A stretch of DNA of 64,000 nt. Origin: Amanita rubescens. Taxonomy: Eukaryota > Basidiomycota > Agaricomycetes > Agaricales > Amanitaceae. The translations under genes were made by a program, and so were the position numbers. The notes under the pieces are model-generated. The model worked only from the letters and a program-made list of their open reading frames with translations. It did not search any database and was not told the DNA's origin. The first letter of the stretch is position 1. Every line of letters begins with the position of its first letter. Location: the NCBI GenBank assembly GCA_015039365.1, contig WION01000011.1, positions 124,001 through 188,000 of the forward strand, written 5' to 3'. Shown piece by piece: positions 30,182 through 41,355 of this stretch.

Positions 30182-31648
30182 GCCCGATGAGACGTGATAA
30201 TCTTTAGTATGACTATAGTGACTAGGTGGATTTTGTAGTACCTTATACCATAGCTGTAGCTTGTTGTCCGCGGCTTCCTTATTCTATCTTCGGAGAGTTT
30301 TCTGAAGAAAAATGTTTTTGCTCAAGAGAGGAAGAAATGTTGTTCGACGACTGGAGTTTTTCTCATCGGAGGCACTCGATCTACTCGTTTTTTTCCTGTT
30401 GGATCCGGACTTGAGCGTCAGAGTCTTGAACACTCTTGAACATTCCTTTGAAAGCATCGGGTGGCAGGCAAGGCCGCCACCTACAATCACCGACAAATAA
30501 GCGCTTACTAAGCGGCGGACAAATTATTTTCCTCCAGACTTCCAGTGTCCATGACGACAAACACACAGATAGAAACCGTCGGAAGGTTTCACTTTCAGGG
30601 TGTGTGGACCGCGTTGTGACGATCCCCAGGGCCATAGTAAATTTACTGTCTTCCTTCAGATGGTATCGAAGCATCTCTTCGATGTTTTGCTCGCGAAGAC
30701 AACTAAATGCGTTTTCGGCTGCCATCCATCCAGCTTGGGCAAACCTTAAACTTAGTATCTATAGCCGATGGTGGAATGTTCTATTATATTTTGGCTGAGA
30801 AGCTTGAGAAGTGGGAGAAAGTGGAACAGGTGATGCAAGTTTCCCAGCTGCGGAAGTTGACGATCTGCGGCGCCCAGAAGGGCACGGTTCTTATCATCGC
30901 GTAAGTCTCTAGTTCTTGACGTTGAACTCACTAATATTGAAGCTCGTGGAACTACCCCAAGACATTGAACTCCATGGCGGTGTTTTTGCCGGATCCGAAA
31001 ATTATCAGAGTTTTCACCGAGGTACGCCATGCTTCTGACCAATTTACTATCTAGAGCGTATCGCATCATTCTTAGGGTAGTACCCTAAGTCACCAAAGCT
31101 CTCGAATTGGGTGTAAGGCCGCATTCTCCAGCTAGAGATAGCGATCGGTGACAATGACGGGATCAAGAAGCGCAAGAATTGGCGAAGTTTTGCGCGCGAA
31201 ATTCGTTTGGTATTCCTTCCAAGATCGCGGCAGATCCAGCAATAGATCTTTTAATCCGTAAGCAAGCCTGTCGACGTTCCAAGATGCTCGCAAGTCTAAT
31301 CCAGTTGTTAGTTCTTGCCAAGAAGGTGGATGGGGTATTGTGAACCTTGTTCCCGTACGTTATCACTACCCCTGATGGAAGAGGTTGTGGCAAAGAATGA
31401 TGACATGAAAAGTGCCATCTTCCGTCGGTCCAGAAGAGACTAACAAAAAAGACATAGCGCATGTTACCATCTCACGACAATATTGGTTGCGATTTTTGGA
31501 ATACCAAGCAGTGCGGCAGTATGGCCTTCCAGTGAACTGTCTTTGCGTTGAAATAACTTAAACAAAACGGCTACCGTATCACAACACACTGCATTTCAAT
31601 GCTTGTTACAATACTGTACATATCCTCCGGGTATGATATGATTTACGA
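30182..31648. other. No confident gene; one coding-like exon pair
   Basis: Most of this stretch shows no recognisable gene. A plus-strand pair of exons is possible. Exon 1 lies at about 30797-30899 (EKLEKWEKVEQVMQVSQLRK, then GTVLII). A GTAAGT donor and AAG acceptor follow, then an exon at about 30943-31020 (FLPDPKIIRVFTE). No start, stop or family can be given. Confidence 0.3.
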
Positions 31649-32171
31649 TCAATTCTCGACCACGATCACCTCCTCCACCTGTTTGGATGCTGAAATAGTA
31701 ATTTGTTATCTCAGTACCCGAAGTGAATGGAGCTGAGGCGAGAATTTACCTGCGTGCTTCGCCTTCTGTTGGTCAATGAAATCTAAACCCTTGGTTGAGA
31801 CCATGTGGGTGATGAAGGCAGCAGCGCCAGCAGCGCTTAAACAATGTATAAGCCACGAGAACAGCTTAACGCGGGAGCAAACGTACGCGATCTCTTTAGC
31901 CTTCGCATGGTTGTCGGGTTTACCGTTTGCTTCACAGTGCTTTTCATATACTTTGGCACCCTGGTTGGATCTCCAAGTCAAAGAACATTCAAATATAAGA
32001 ATCGGACACATGCCTCGTAGGCTGCAGCTGCAGCAAGGAGATCGAAGGTGATGTTGCCCTTGTGGCCATCGGTCACCTGGGAACATTCCATCAGCAGACG
32101 TCAAAGTGTGGCCAAAGAACGGCGTTTACCTGCTGGTGGCTGTCTTGCGAGAAAGCGTCGAGTAAGCCCAT
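31649..32171 (-). CDS. CipC-like (DUF3759) stress protein
   Basis: Five small exons: 32171-32130, 32076-32014, 31960-31887, 31835-31750 and 31689-31649. They join in frame to 101 aa. The family is recognised from VTDGHKGNITFDLLAAAAAYE, the block KVYEKHCEANGKPDNHAKAKE, and HMVSTKGLDFIDQQKAKHA. It corresponds to the concanamycin-induced protein C (CipC) group. These are small helical cytosolic proteins of fungi that rise under antibiotic, stress or infection conditions; their molecular role is unknown. The length fits the family. The second intron appears to use a GC donor (GCATGT). A TATA box lies about 55 bp upstream of the start. Confidence 0.9.
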
Positions 32172-32223
32172 GTTTGTTGAGTTGAGATAAGAGAGGTAAG
32201 GATTGGTTTTGGGATTTCAGCAT

Positions 32224-32230
32224 TTATATA
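32224..32230 (-). promoter_or_regulatory. TATA box of the CipC-like gene
   Basis: TATATAAA on the minus strand, about 55 bp upstream of the ATG at 32171. The spacing is suitable for a short 5' UTR. Confidence 0.55.
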
Positions 32231-33135
32231 TCGCTGCGGGCATTGGCGGTATAATCATGTGGCGCAATTCTGAACAGAGAAAGCGATGCAAGATCCTCCA
32301 TTAGGTAGAAAAAAGAAGACGACCTTCCTTCTGATCGCGGGTCATCTGTTCTGTGCTATCGATGCAGAGGGTAATCAGTTGTGATCAACTGCAATCTGAT
32401 CTGTTGTCCGACGCCTTTTGGATTCGGCAGTCAACGGCCGAATTGACAACCTCTGAAATAGGTTTTAAGCTGTCGCTTTGGCCTTCTATGTATAGCGTGA
32501 CAAATACGCACGCTGTCACTTGCAAGTTTTATGAAGTTTATCTTTGTGTGGGGCCATGCCATACACTACGTCGCCTTCGCAACCGATCCCGCATTGCCAC
32601 CCAAAGTTCGGCTTTCCAACCACACTTGACATGGCAACGTCGTGGTGCATAAAATCATCCACGCGCGCAATTATTTATATTTATGATCATCATGGATGCG
32701 CATTCCGCACCACCCAAGTGTGGACCGTGGGATCCGCCAGTGCCTCCGCAGCCACATAGATCTTTTCTGCACTACCATAGACGACCCGCGATGATGCTGC
32801 TCGATAGACTTGAATCTAGCATAGGGCACTTGACCATTTGCAGTATGTTTCATCATGTTTCGCTTGAAATAGTAGGCTCTCTCATCAAAGTTCATCATGT
32901 CCTACATAGACTGAAGGTGGGGCTCATAGCTATATTCAGAAATCTCGATTATCGATATCAAGGAATGATGAACAAAACGACGTGACGTTGACATTGAGCG
33001 GCGTTCTGCATGTGCGCAACCTAGAAACACGTCTGGAGTCTGATCATCTCCAATAGCATGAAGTCGAATTCAACTGAGTTATTATTACAGACGAATACAA
33101 CAATGACACCTCGTAATTTACACGTACACAAGCAG
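32231..33135. other. Intergenic region without supported gene
   Basis: Open frames here are short and show no motif or splice logic. It should contain upstream control sequence of the CipC-like gene and the 3' flank of the next minus-strand gene. Confidence 0.5.
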
Positions 33136-34885
33136 CTATAACACGAAGACAAGCAAATCTCCACTCGCCGAACCAATAGCAATTCGACCTGTAATCTCAT
33201 CGTAATCCAACGCAGTCCAATTGTTACTATCGTTAACATAAATCGTCGATATATCAATATCAGTATTACCATCTGGGGCACCGTTTCCTGCCCCAACCCC
33301 ATCTGGAGATAACGGACCATGGAACACAGCAGCCACGAGTCGCTGGTCTGACCGTTCGATATACGGAACGATCTGCAACGGTGATTCGTCGTCGCTAAAG
33401 TAGAGTCCGCCTACGGAAAGGTCTTGTGGGTTTATCCAGACTGCGGTGCCGCTCTTGCCTAGGATCATGTTTGATCTGTGGAGAAGTCGTCCAAGGGATC
33501 CCCGGAGATTGGGGATTTTGGATCGCGGTACGGGAGGGAAGAGATAGGGGAGATTAGAGGATGGTTTGCGTCCTGTTTGTGTTGTCGACTCTTGTATTGA
33601 TGAAGGCGTAAGAGGGTGGATTGGGGTTTCTGGGTCGTACGAAGGATTTGGGAGAAGAACGTGATGCTCAATGCTGTGCGCGGCAGAGTGCCATGGGTCA
33701 TTGTTCTTTCGTCTGAGGAGCAACGAGATGGATTGTGGGGATTCTCCGTTACGGGTCGTGCCATTGAATATGGGTTGAACAGGCGTAGCTGTGACCCCAT
33801 CGATCCAACCGAAATGGTATTGTGCGATGGGGGCGTAGGTTACCGGAGATTCGTCCTTCGCCTTGAGCTCTGGAAATGGGAAGAGAGATATCGACACGTC
33901 GCGAACGGCGATAATACTGTTGGTAGAGCGAGAGAATATGATTTGGCTACAGACGTTATGCTGCCGGAAGATCATGGTCAATTCAAAGATAACTGTTGTA
34001 GAACGGAAGTTTGACCTGAAATGGAGTTCCTTCATCGTCTTGACAGCTCAAGGTTGCATGTTTGTTATCTCTCCAGTTCCATATACTAATCTGAGATCGT
34101 TCGTCGCTTAATCCGACAATGTCTCCTTGCAGCGATACCGGGACGAAGTTTGTGGGGAATGACGTAACAATATTGAAGGATACTGTCTCTCCTTCCGTAA
34201 TAACAGAGAGAATATACAACATTTCTTTCCTAGGCTAATCTCAGAATCAGGATGCAGTACAATCGATAACAATGACAGACGCTTCATGAAGCAGCGCTAT
34301 AGCAAGAGTGGCCGTGGACGTGGGGTCCGAATTGAGGCAAAATTTCTTGAAAATACCACCCTTCGGTGACCATTTGCAAGTTTGCGGTTGACGACCCGAA
34401 CCTAAGCTTGATATATCCCACAAAGTTAAGACGGACCAAACGCTTTTAGAAGCGGTGATGAGCCATTTGTCATCGTGACCAGGCAGAAACAGGACATCTG
34501 AAATGTTGGCGCCGGAAACTGAATCGTTAAACAAAATTGAACGTGGTCGAAGGCTTTTGGATCGCCATTTTTGTCCAAGCTGATAGGCATGACGTGTTAA
34601 CCGTTCCAGGTTTGCGATGGACAGGGAATCAAGAGGAACATTCGGAAACGGATATCCCTGTGCTAAAATGTATCTTATACACGCATTGGTCCATACGATT
34701 CGAGTATGGGTCAAGCTGTATAGTCGCTTGCATGTCTGACCTGTGAATTAGCAAGGCGTCGAGGTAGAAACGTGATCCCTTGCGATAGTGACCTTCCTGA
34801 CAGAGAGCAAATCCGAGGGTTCTATCCAGGATAGAGTGAATATCAGGATATCATCGTGAAGGTCGGTCAGCGAAGAGCTCGTCAT
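33136..34885 (-). CDS. F-box protein with beta-propeller-like body
   Basis: Exon 1 (34885-34793) encodes an N-terminal F-box: LTDLHDDILIFTLSWIEPSD, then LLSVRKTCKRLYS across the first intron (34736-34792). The next exon continues with THTRIVWTNACIRYIL. The body is built of propeller-like strands (DDKWLITASKSVWSVLTLWD; SDERSQISIWNWR; NWTALDYDEITGRIAIGSASGDLLVFVL). The probable role is substrate selection for an SCF ubiquitin ligase. Introns lie near 34200-34255 and 33985-34015. The join near 34220-34255 is not clean: I could not find a standard donor that keeps frame. Either an unusual splice or a small frameshift is there. The last exon covers 33136 to about 33985. Confidence 0.7.
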
Positions 34886-34931
34886 CGTGTTAAGCTCTCG
34901 GATGAGAGTGAGCGATATCGGCTACTCTTGC

Positions 34932-35190
34932 CGGACTTCCCACGATTCGCATTCCGGAAATATCCGGAGCACGGGACCACCGAAAGCTCGGAACGCACGC
35001 GATGAGCCCAAGTATTACATTCTTTTCGTCCTTCCTTCCGACGGTTTATGCTACTCAAGAGCCATTAGAGGGTACGGTAAGCCAGGTCGAGGAACAAGAG
35101 AGCGCTGCTGAGGAGAGTAAGGCTGAGGAAGCTGCCAGTGAGGAGGAAGAAGAAGAGCCGGAAGACGTGAGTTTTTCAGTAGTATTGCAA
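34932..35190 (+). pseudogene. Partial copy of QCR6 (promoter plus exon 1)
   Basis: A near-identical copy of 50700-50992. It covers the 5' flank, the complete first exon of the cytochrome bc1 hinge protein gene (ATG at 35002, up to GAAGAC) and 24 bp of its first intron. About 25 bp of the 5' flank present at the intact gene are missing here. After 35190 the sequence is unrelated, so the Cys-rich domain is absent. Read-through would give a 73-aa acidic peptide ending at 35223. Confidence 0.9.
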
Positions 35191-37852
35191 GGTCCCACTG
35201 TGACTTTTGAGATGAATCTCTAGGTGAGCAACGCCTCATGGCGCGCTGCGAAGCGTGTGACAGGGGTCACAGGACGTGGCTTGTGACTCTGGCTTCCCAC
35301 CACTAGTGGTCGCATAAATAAACACGCGTATCCGGGAGCGCCCCGAAACCCATTTGATTTCTTCTTGCACCAATGGCTAATACGAGGGAACGGAAAGGAA
35401 CTGTCGCCTACCGAGGGCGACCCGGGAGCAAAGTGAGTCGCCGCCTCTCCAATTCTTCGTTTTGGCTAATCGAGGATTCAAGAGCCGTTCTCTTCGGAGA
35501 AAGTAGCCAGGAAGGGTGCGGGTACGCCATATCAATGTGGCTCCCCTGATGAAATTCGCTGAGGCGACTTGAAGGAAGCACCCATACACGCTGGACGCTC
35601 GACGATCAGACGCAGGTACTCGCATCTGAGCAGTTTAATATTCTGCCCAACGGAGCATGCCCCAGGGAGAAGAGGTATCTTTCTTGAATAGTTGAGAAGG
35701 TAAGGTCCTGGTACTTCGGTTCGTCGATTTAACTGACCGAGCATCTAAATGTAGATGCTTATTCGATCTCTAACTGGGCTTGGCTAACGGACAGCCCATC
35801 AAATGGAATCGATGAAAGGGGGGACTGGGAATGGTGGTTTCAGGAGAGGGTAAGTTCTTCTTTTCTTTTTTCTCGTTCTTTGCTGATAAGTCATGACTCT
35901 ACAGCTTCAATCCGCCATCCACAAGGACTAGAGGAGTCATTTTGTGACTCTCGTACTAACGGAAGAAAGATGAGAAGAGAGTCTATCAGTTAGAGATGCG
36001 TATGAGGTATGTGTGGTACGTTGAACAATCGTCATGGAATGACCTAACCATATCTGTAGAGTTTTACTGATTGGCCATTTCTTGAAGCAGCGGAGCTCAA
36101 GGATCTGGTGTGCGTGCGCAGGCTACAAACCGACCGAAGGCAGCGTGCCAACAGAAGTGCGACTGTATACATCTAAATCATCGTTTCGAACGTCAACCAC
36201 AGCCCGCTACCAGCAAACTATTTTTCAGGCGATTGACTGGTCAGAGAAGACGAGCTGACAGTCTGTCTCTGTCACCGAGTCTCCCAAACAGATCGAGACG
36301 GATGAACCTACCGACCGGACTTCGTGCCTCGCGGTATGATTCGGGTGGATGATCTCAATCGGTTTCAAGGAGCTTGTTGGACCGAGTTGGGGGACCGGCC
36401 GGCCAGAATAGAACGATTTCAGGTAAAAACCGGAAACATGACGAGAATCGACAATATCGTTAATAGCACGCCTGAAATTAACCTGGTGACGGGAGGTGAC
36501 TTCCCCGTCACTGAATGGGATGGCGGTAGCAAATATGGCGGCTCCTTTACCGCCGCATTCCCATCCCGCCAGTTGCGCTATCATTACTGCCACATCTCGA
36601 CAGCGAATAACTTGTGCGGTATCGGAACGCTACATTCTGCTACTTATACGCTCAAATATACTGATTCCCATTGCCGGTATTCTCATCCTCCGGCGGTATT
36701 GTCCTCGGAAATGAACAAAGACAGGGATTGCGTCAAAACCCACGTCAGCCGTGCTGCTTTACACCCACCACGTAGGGCATAGGTTATTCAGTCACTTTCA
36801 TAACCCCCGCATGCTCCGAACTCGCACGCGTCTCCAATACCTTGTAAATTTGGAGCTGCTTGTACGAAACCAATTTGCACCTTCGCCCATCCATCACGAA
36901 CGCATTCTGTGCAGCCATGTAAATTCGGTGCTGCTTGCGCTCGCGCAATTTGCCCATGTCAACATCCTGAAGGTCGTACGTTACCTTCAACATTCCACCG
37001 TGGCTTGTCTACGAACGCACCCCTGGTAACCGTTCAAATACCAGTGACCGGATCGATGGGCGGAGCTGGCCCGCACAAGAGCGTGGTGTTCGACACTCTC
37101 TGTCCGGGAGCAGGTGTGAAGGAAAAGTAACCGATGAGAGAGGTCCGGGAGAGAAGAATAAGGCAGAGAAAACTGTCGAAGAAGCAGAGGCTGCTGCCCA
37201 AAAGAAAGACGATTCGAAACCAGTCGCTTTCACCATCTAGATACTTGCACACGTTGAAACGGGAACCCTCAAGTTTACATGAATAGTTCGCCTTACATGG
37301 GACTCAGTTGCGGCCGCAGGCAACAGTAACAAAATGATACTGCCACAAAACTCTCATTCCGCGTCGAATCGGAAAGTGGTTAGTTGCATAAACGATGTCT
37401 ATGACTGTCTTAATGAGCCCCATGAAGGTTAGCGCAAACCACTGAACGTAATCCAGGGTTGACGGCGGAGTTCCAACTCGCCACAAAAGAAATCGAGGTC
37501 ACCAGAACTTCAGGGCACCATAAGGCACTGGCGACTTGGACAAGAAGCGAAGACGGCGTTTACATACGGATCATACAGTGCCAAATGTGTATTTGTTTGA
37601 CACGCTGGTGAACCGGACACTGCTTTTTCCCCTCGCATTCTGAATCCGCGTTCTGAGATGACGCTAGGTAACCAAGGTCACTCCCAATTTGCAATTTGTA
37701 TTGAATTTCAAAAGTCAAGCTGACGTGTCGGACACAGCAAGCATGACTCAGCGACTCCTGCTGAACCCACAAAGAATACCAAGACATGGTTCATGGCATA
37801 ACCGCATTACGAGACCCTTCTTCATATCGACCTAATTCCGTCTGCAATGGTC

Positions 37853-38610
37853 AATTAGGTTTGGCCCAACCTCCGGATGACATAAACTTATAGGTATAAA
37901 AAGGTTCCGGTCTCTTCTCGCCACGGTCTGGAATAGTTCTTTGATTCAATCTGCCATTGGAAATTGGATACGTCCCTCCACGTGGAGACCTGTTGGGCGT
38001 TACTGCCACATATTGAATTTTAATTGCACCTGTCAAAAAGAATGCCTTCCAACGTTGTTCGGTTAACAGCAGCCTGTCTGTGGCCCACGTTAAAATGAGG
38101 CCGCAATTGGCTCGAACAGGATCCTTAACGGCGCATGTAAGGCGTCCTGCTTTGATGCGTCCTGAAACGCGAACCGAAGTAAATGCACGGAACTTGAAAC
38201 GCAGGCTTACTCGCCGGACATGGTGACCCAGAGCAAGCGGCCACCATTGATATCCAGACCTGTCCGCGGAGAATGTTACAAAAACTCACAAAATTTCAAG
38301 ACGCGCCAGCTTTTCTGGACTCATGAGATATTCATCAGCAAACTCTGGGGGCACTTTAGGTACTCCGGATTGTTCCGTAGTGTTCCTGGAGCTGAGTGCC
38401 TGAAGCACTGGCTTTCACTGATGTTGCTCGACCCTTTTTCATTTTGCTTGACTTACCGACCTAACGATCACTAATTAGGTTTGACCTAACCTTTTTAGCA
38501 GTCTGATCACGGAAACATATACGTAGTAATTACTAATAGGCAGGCAACTGCTACAGCTTTTCGCCGTCGTCTGGCGTTCAAGTGATACCGCAATTGGTTT
38601 GAACGTTGAG
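37853..38610 (+). repeat. Two diverged copies of a promoter-like segment
   Basis: The motif CAATTAGGTTTGGCCCAACC near 37850 recurs as CTAATTAGGTTTGACCTAACC near 38472. CCGCAATTGG(C/T)T(C/T)GAAC near 38101 recurs near 38589. Each set has a TATA box nearby (TATAAAAAG at 37897, TATATAA at 38622). The first copy leads to no recognisable gene and may be the relic of a duplicated neighbour of the secreted-protein gene. Confidence 0.45.
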
Positions 38611-38621
38611 CCCTACTGGCG

Positions 38622-38628
38622 TATATAA
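38622..38628 (+). promoter_or_regulatory. TATA box of the secreted-protein gene
   Basis: TATATAA about 38 bp upstream of the ATG at 38666, implying a very short 5' UTR. Confidence 0.6.
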
Positions 38629-38665
38629 GGCCACCCAATTTTGACTTCGAACTTCAGCTCAAACA

Positions 38666-39751
38666 ATGGCCCTCAAAGGTACAAACTCGTATCTGTTCGT
38701 ATGTCCCATCGTCTAACCTCTTGTCCTAGCTCTTTTCAGTACTTTGCTTGCCCTATTCATCTGTCGTGCGGTCGCGCTAGACTTCAGCAATTCTCATTGG
38801 ATTTGGTACAAATATGCTACTACAGTACCAGTCTACGCCGTTGGCGATTTCCGCTACGACCTTAAGCATTCCGGCGGAGCACACCCTGTCTCCGCAGAAA
38901 TTATCATTGCCGGGGATAATGACTATACCCTCTGGGTAAATGGCAATGTCATTGGGAAGGGTACCGACTGGACGATAGCTCAAAAATACTGTGTCGCCCT
39001 CAATCCGTTGCATAACGTCTTTGCTGCCCAGGTTGTTAACGCTCCTGGTGCCCCGCCCAACCCTGCTGCATTGCTTGCCGCTGTCGAGGTCTTTTACTCT
39101 GATGGGAGTACCAAAACGATCGTGAGCGACCGTAGCTGGCTCGCACATAGGGGTCCTTCACCTGGATTCCAAAGCCCCATTTACAATGATCATTCTTGGA
39201 CCCGCGCTGTTGAGTTGGGTACTGCCAACACTTTGCCCTGGCATACACCCTCCTTACCAGGCCCTCCCCCTCCCCCAACCCTCGCCAAATCAGAATGGAT
39301 TTGGACAAACGAGATTAGCGGTCCTGGTGGAAACGCACCTGCCGGGAGCCGCGCGTTCCGCAAGGACATCACGATACCCGGTATTCTACCGGCCACCGGT
39401 GGCACGATTGTCATAAGCACGGATAACCAGTATACGCTTTACATCAATGGTCAACTGATCGGGACTCATGCGGACTGGACGCACTCTCAGACTTATCCAT
39501 TCACTCTTACAATCCCTACCCAACACATCGTTGTCGCAGTTGCGGCTACAAATTTTGCAGGACCTGCCGGTGTCATTGCCGCCCTCGAGCTCAATGCCGG
39601 GTGCTCCACTTTCGTCTATGTCACGGACAGTAGCTGGAAGTATAATCTCGCTGTGCCCTCTGGCTTCCAACTTGCCAGTTACAATGATGCTAGCTGGCCC
39701 CATGCCGTACAAGAGGGCCTTGACGGAGTCGCTCCTTGGGGTACCATTTAG
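38666..39751 (+). CDS. Secreted two-domain galactose-binding-like protein
   Basis: Two exons, 38666-38678 and 38730-39751, coding 344 aa. The N-terminus (MALKALFSTLLALFICRAVA) is a typical signal peptide, so the protein should be exported. The mature part has two repeats of about 150 residues. Each begins with an S-WIW motif (SHWIWY; SEWIWTNE) and contains a YTL-(V/I)NG---G-(G/H)-DW block (DYTLWVNGNVIGKGTDW; QYTLYINGQLIGTHADW). Each ends with a D-SW---A-E/QG block. This is the beta-sandwich pattern of galactose-binding-like domains seen in the N-terminal part of alpha-L-rhamnosidases. A Pro-rich linker joins the repeats. No catalytic domain is present, so sugar binding (lectin-like) is the most likely role, by inference. 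Confidence 0.8.
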
Positions 39752-41355
39752 AATGCGTAGTCGGGATTTGGTATGGCGCTTGTGTACAACTTGTTTCGGC
39801 CTGCAATTTTTGGTTCATTTGTCTCGTGTTGTATGGACTATGGTTTTGATTTCTGATGTTAGTAACGAGTAATGTCGCTAACGAAATTATCATGCGATTC
39901 GATCTAAACTAAATGCCCGAACTATTATAATGAGATGAACCGTTGGTTTGAATATGTATACCGCACGTAGCCGGCGGTTGCTTCCTAGCTTTCCACTTCC
40001 TACTGAATTCGTTAACGGGCTTGTCTGCCCCAAAATCATGCGCCATTTACAGTGTTCAATATATTGTGTAAAGGGGTATCGAAACTCATATATAGTGCAC
40101 ATGTCGAGTTTGCTGGTCGCAATTGTGGGGACATGAGCGATCAGGGGTGCCAGACGGATGAATATCTTAACTAGATTTCCCTGGACGCGTCAAATGAAAG
40201 TCAGATTAGGGAAAGAAAAGCAACGCACAGAAAGTGCTGCTATCCGTGGCTCGAAGGTCCTTTTTCTTACGCTTGCAGTTGGCTCCAGGTCTGCAAGAGA
40301 ATGGTGTTTATGACACGAAAGACACCCATCCAGGACTTTAAGTAAAGAGAGTTTTTCAACGCTGTGTTGATATTCGGATTCCGTCGACTAGTATGGAGTG
40401 GTGATAGTCCCGTAGCGTCCCACGAAACGCGTCAGGCGGGCCTTGGGTTGGGGTCTCATGTCGTCGGTCGCCTCTTCAGTTAACGCATCCACCTATAATG
40501 ATTGGGATAGTGCTCAGACCTCAGACGCGAAAGATCGGTAAAAGTTTGAGGTAACAGATGATGGTGACGAGACTCGAGGCAATTTGGGCCGCGAACCCCT
40601 CCACTGTGTCCACATGTGGGCTTTCTAACTATAGGTGTAGCGCCGCTGGCAGAAGAAAATTAATTAATTAATTACTGACCGTACGAGAGTGTGTGTGGGA
40701 GAGGATGTCCAAAGGCGGTCGGCCTAAAGCGGTAGGTCAATTGAAACATATTGAAACTCAGTTAGGACCTAAATGCGCTACACCTATAGTTAGACAGCCC
40801 ACATGCACATGTGGACGTCGGAGCCCAATTTCCGGCTCTCAGCTGCCGGAGCCGATGCGGTCATCGGCTTTGGGCGGCGGAACCGCTGTTTGTCCTTGTT
40901 TGGCCTTGGCGCGCTAAGACGAACGAAATATCACCATGAATCTAGTTGCTTCGTTTTCCATTTTCCTACCCCAATGAAAAAAAGGGAGTTGTGACCGCGG
41001 CCTAGGCGTCGTTTGATTTTGACCCACATCACAATGGATCCGATGACGACGAGCAGAGGACTCAGGAAGGAGGATGGTAGCTGCGGCCTGAAGACGGGAT
41101 TGCCGACGTTGCCGAATGGAGAAGCTACTTAAATCCTATCCAAATACGTACGACTGGGCCTGAGAGCAACCCAGGTGCCTCGTGAAGTTATAGTCCCAGT
41201 GCGCACTCTTAGACGCACCACTCGATTTCATTTGTACCCGTGCCACACAGTATACTTGCGCACTCTCAAGTCTTGTGTCCTGGCACGGTCATCTGACATG
41301 GTAACTTCAAAACATATCGTACAGTTTCCTAATTCCAAGTCCATGTTGACATCTG
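39752..41355. other. Intergenic region with an inverted repeat
   Basis: No gene is supported. It contains the 3' ends of the converging flanking genes and the foldback sequence at 40608-40812. Confidence 0.5.
40608..40812. repeat. Inverted repeat with 34-40 bp arms
   Basis: CCACATGTGGGC, then CTAACTATAGGTGTAGCGC, at 40608-40642 is inverted at 40774-40812. The spacer is about 130 bp, including TTAATTAATTAATTA. It may be a small foldback element or a structured non-coding DNA. Confidence 0.7.

Larger units (their letters stand above)
35191..38665. other. Long region without a confident gene
   Basis: Short frames with possible splice sites occur. Near 35373-35432 an ATG-led exon (ANTRERKGTVAYRGRPGS) ends at GTGAGT. 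Near 37144-37240 a coding-like acidic/Lys tail (NKAEKTVEEAEAAAQKKD) ends at a stop. On the minus strand, 36993-36784 is open. None can be assembled into a gene of known family. Between 37840 and 38610 there are two related promoter-like segments, described separately. Confidence 0.4.

Noticed and set aside
35377..37240. Short ORFs between the QCR6 copy and the secreted-protein gene as genes
   Set aside because: None has both a recognisable motif and a consistent exon structure; only isolated coding-like tracts could be noted.
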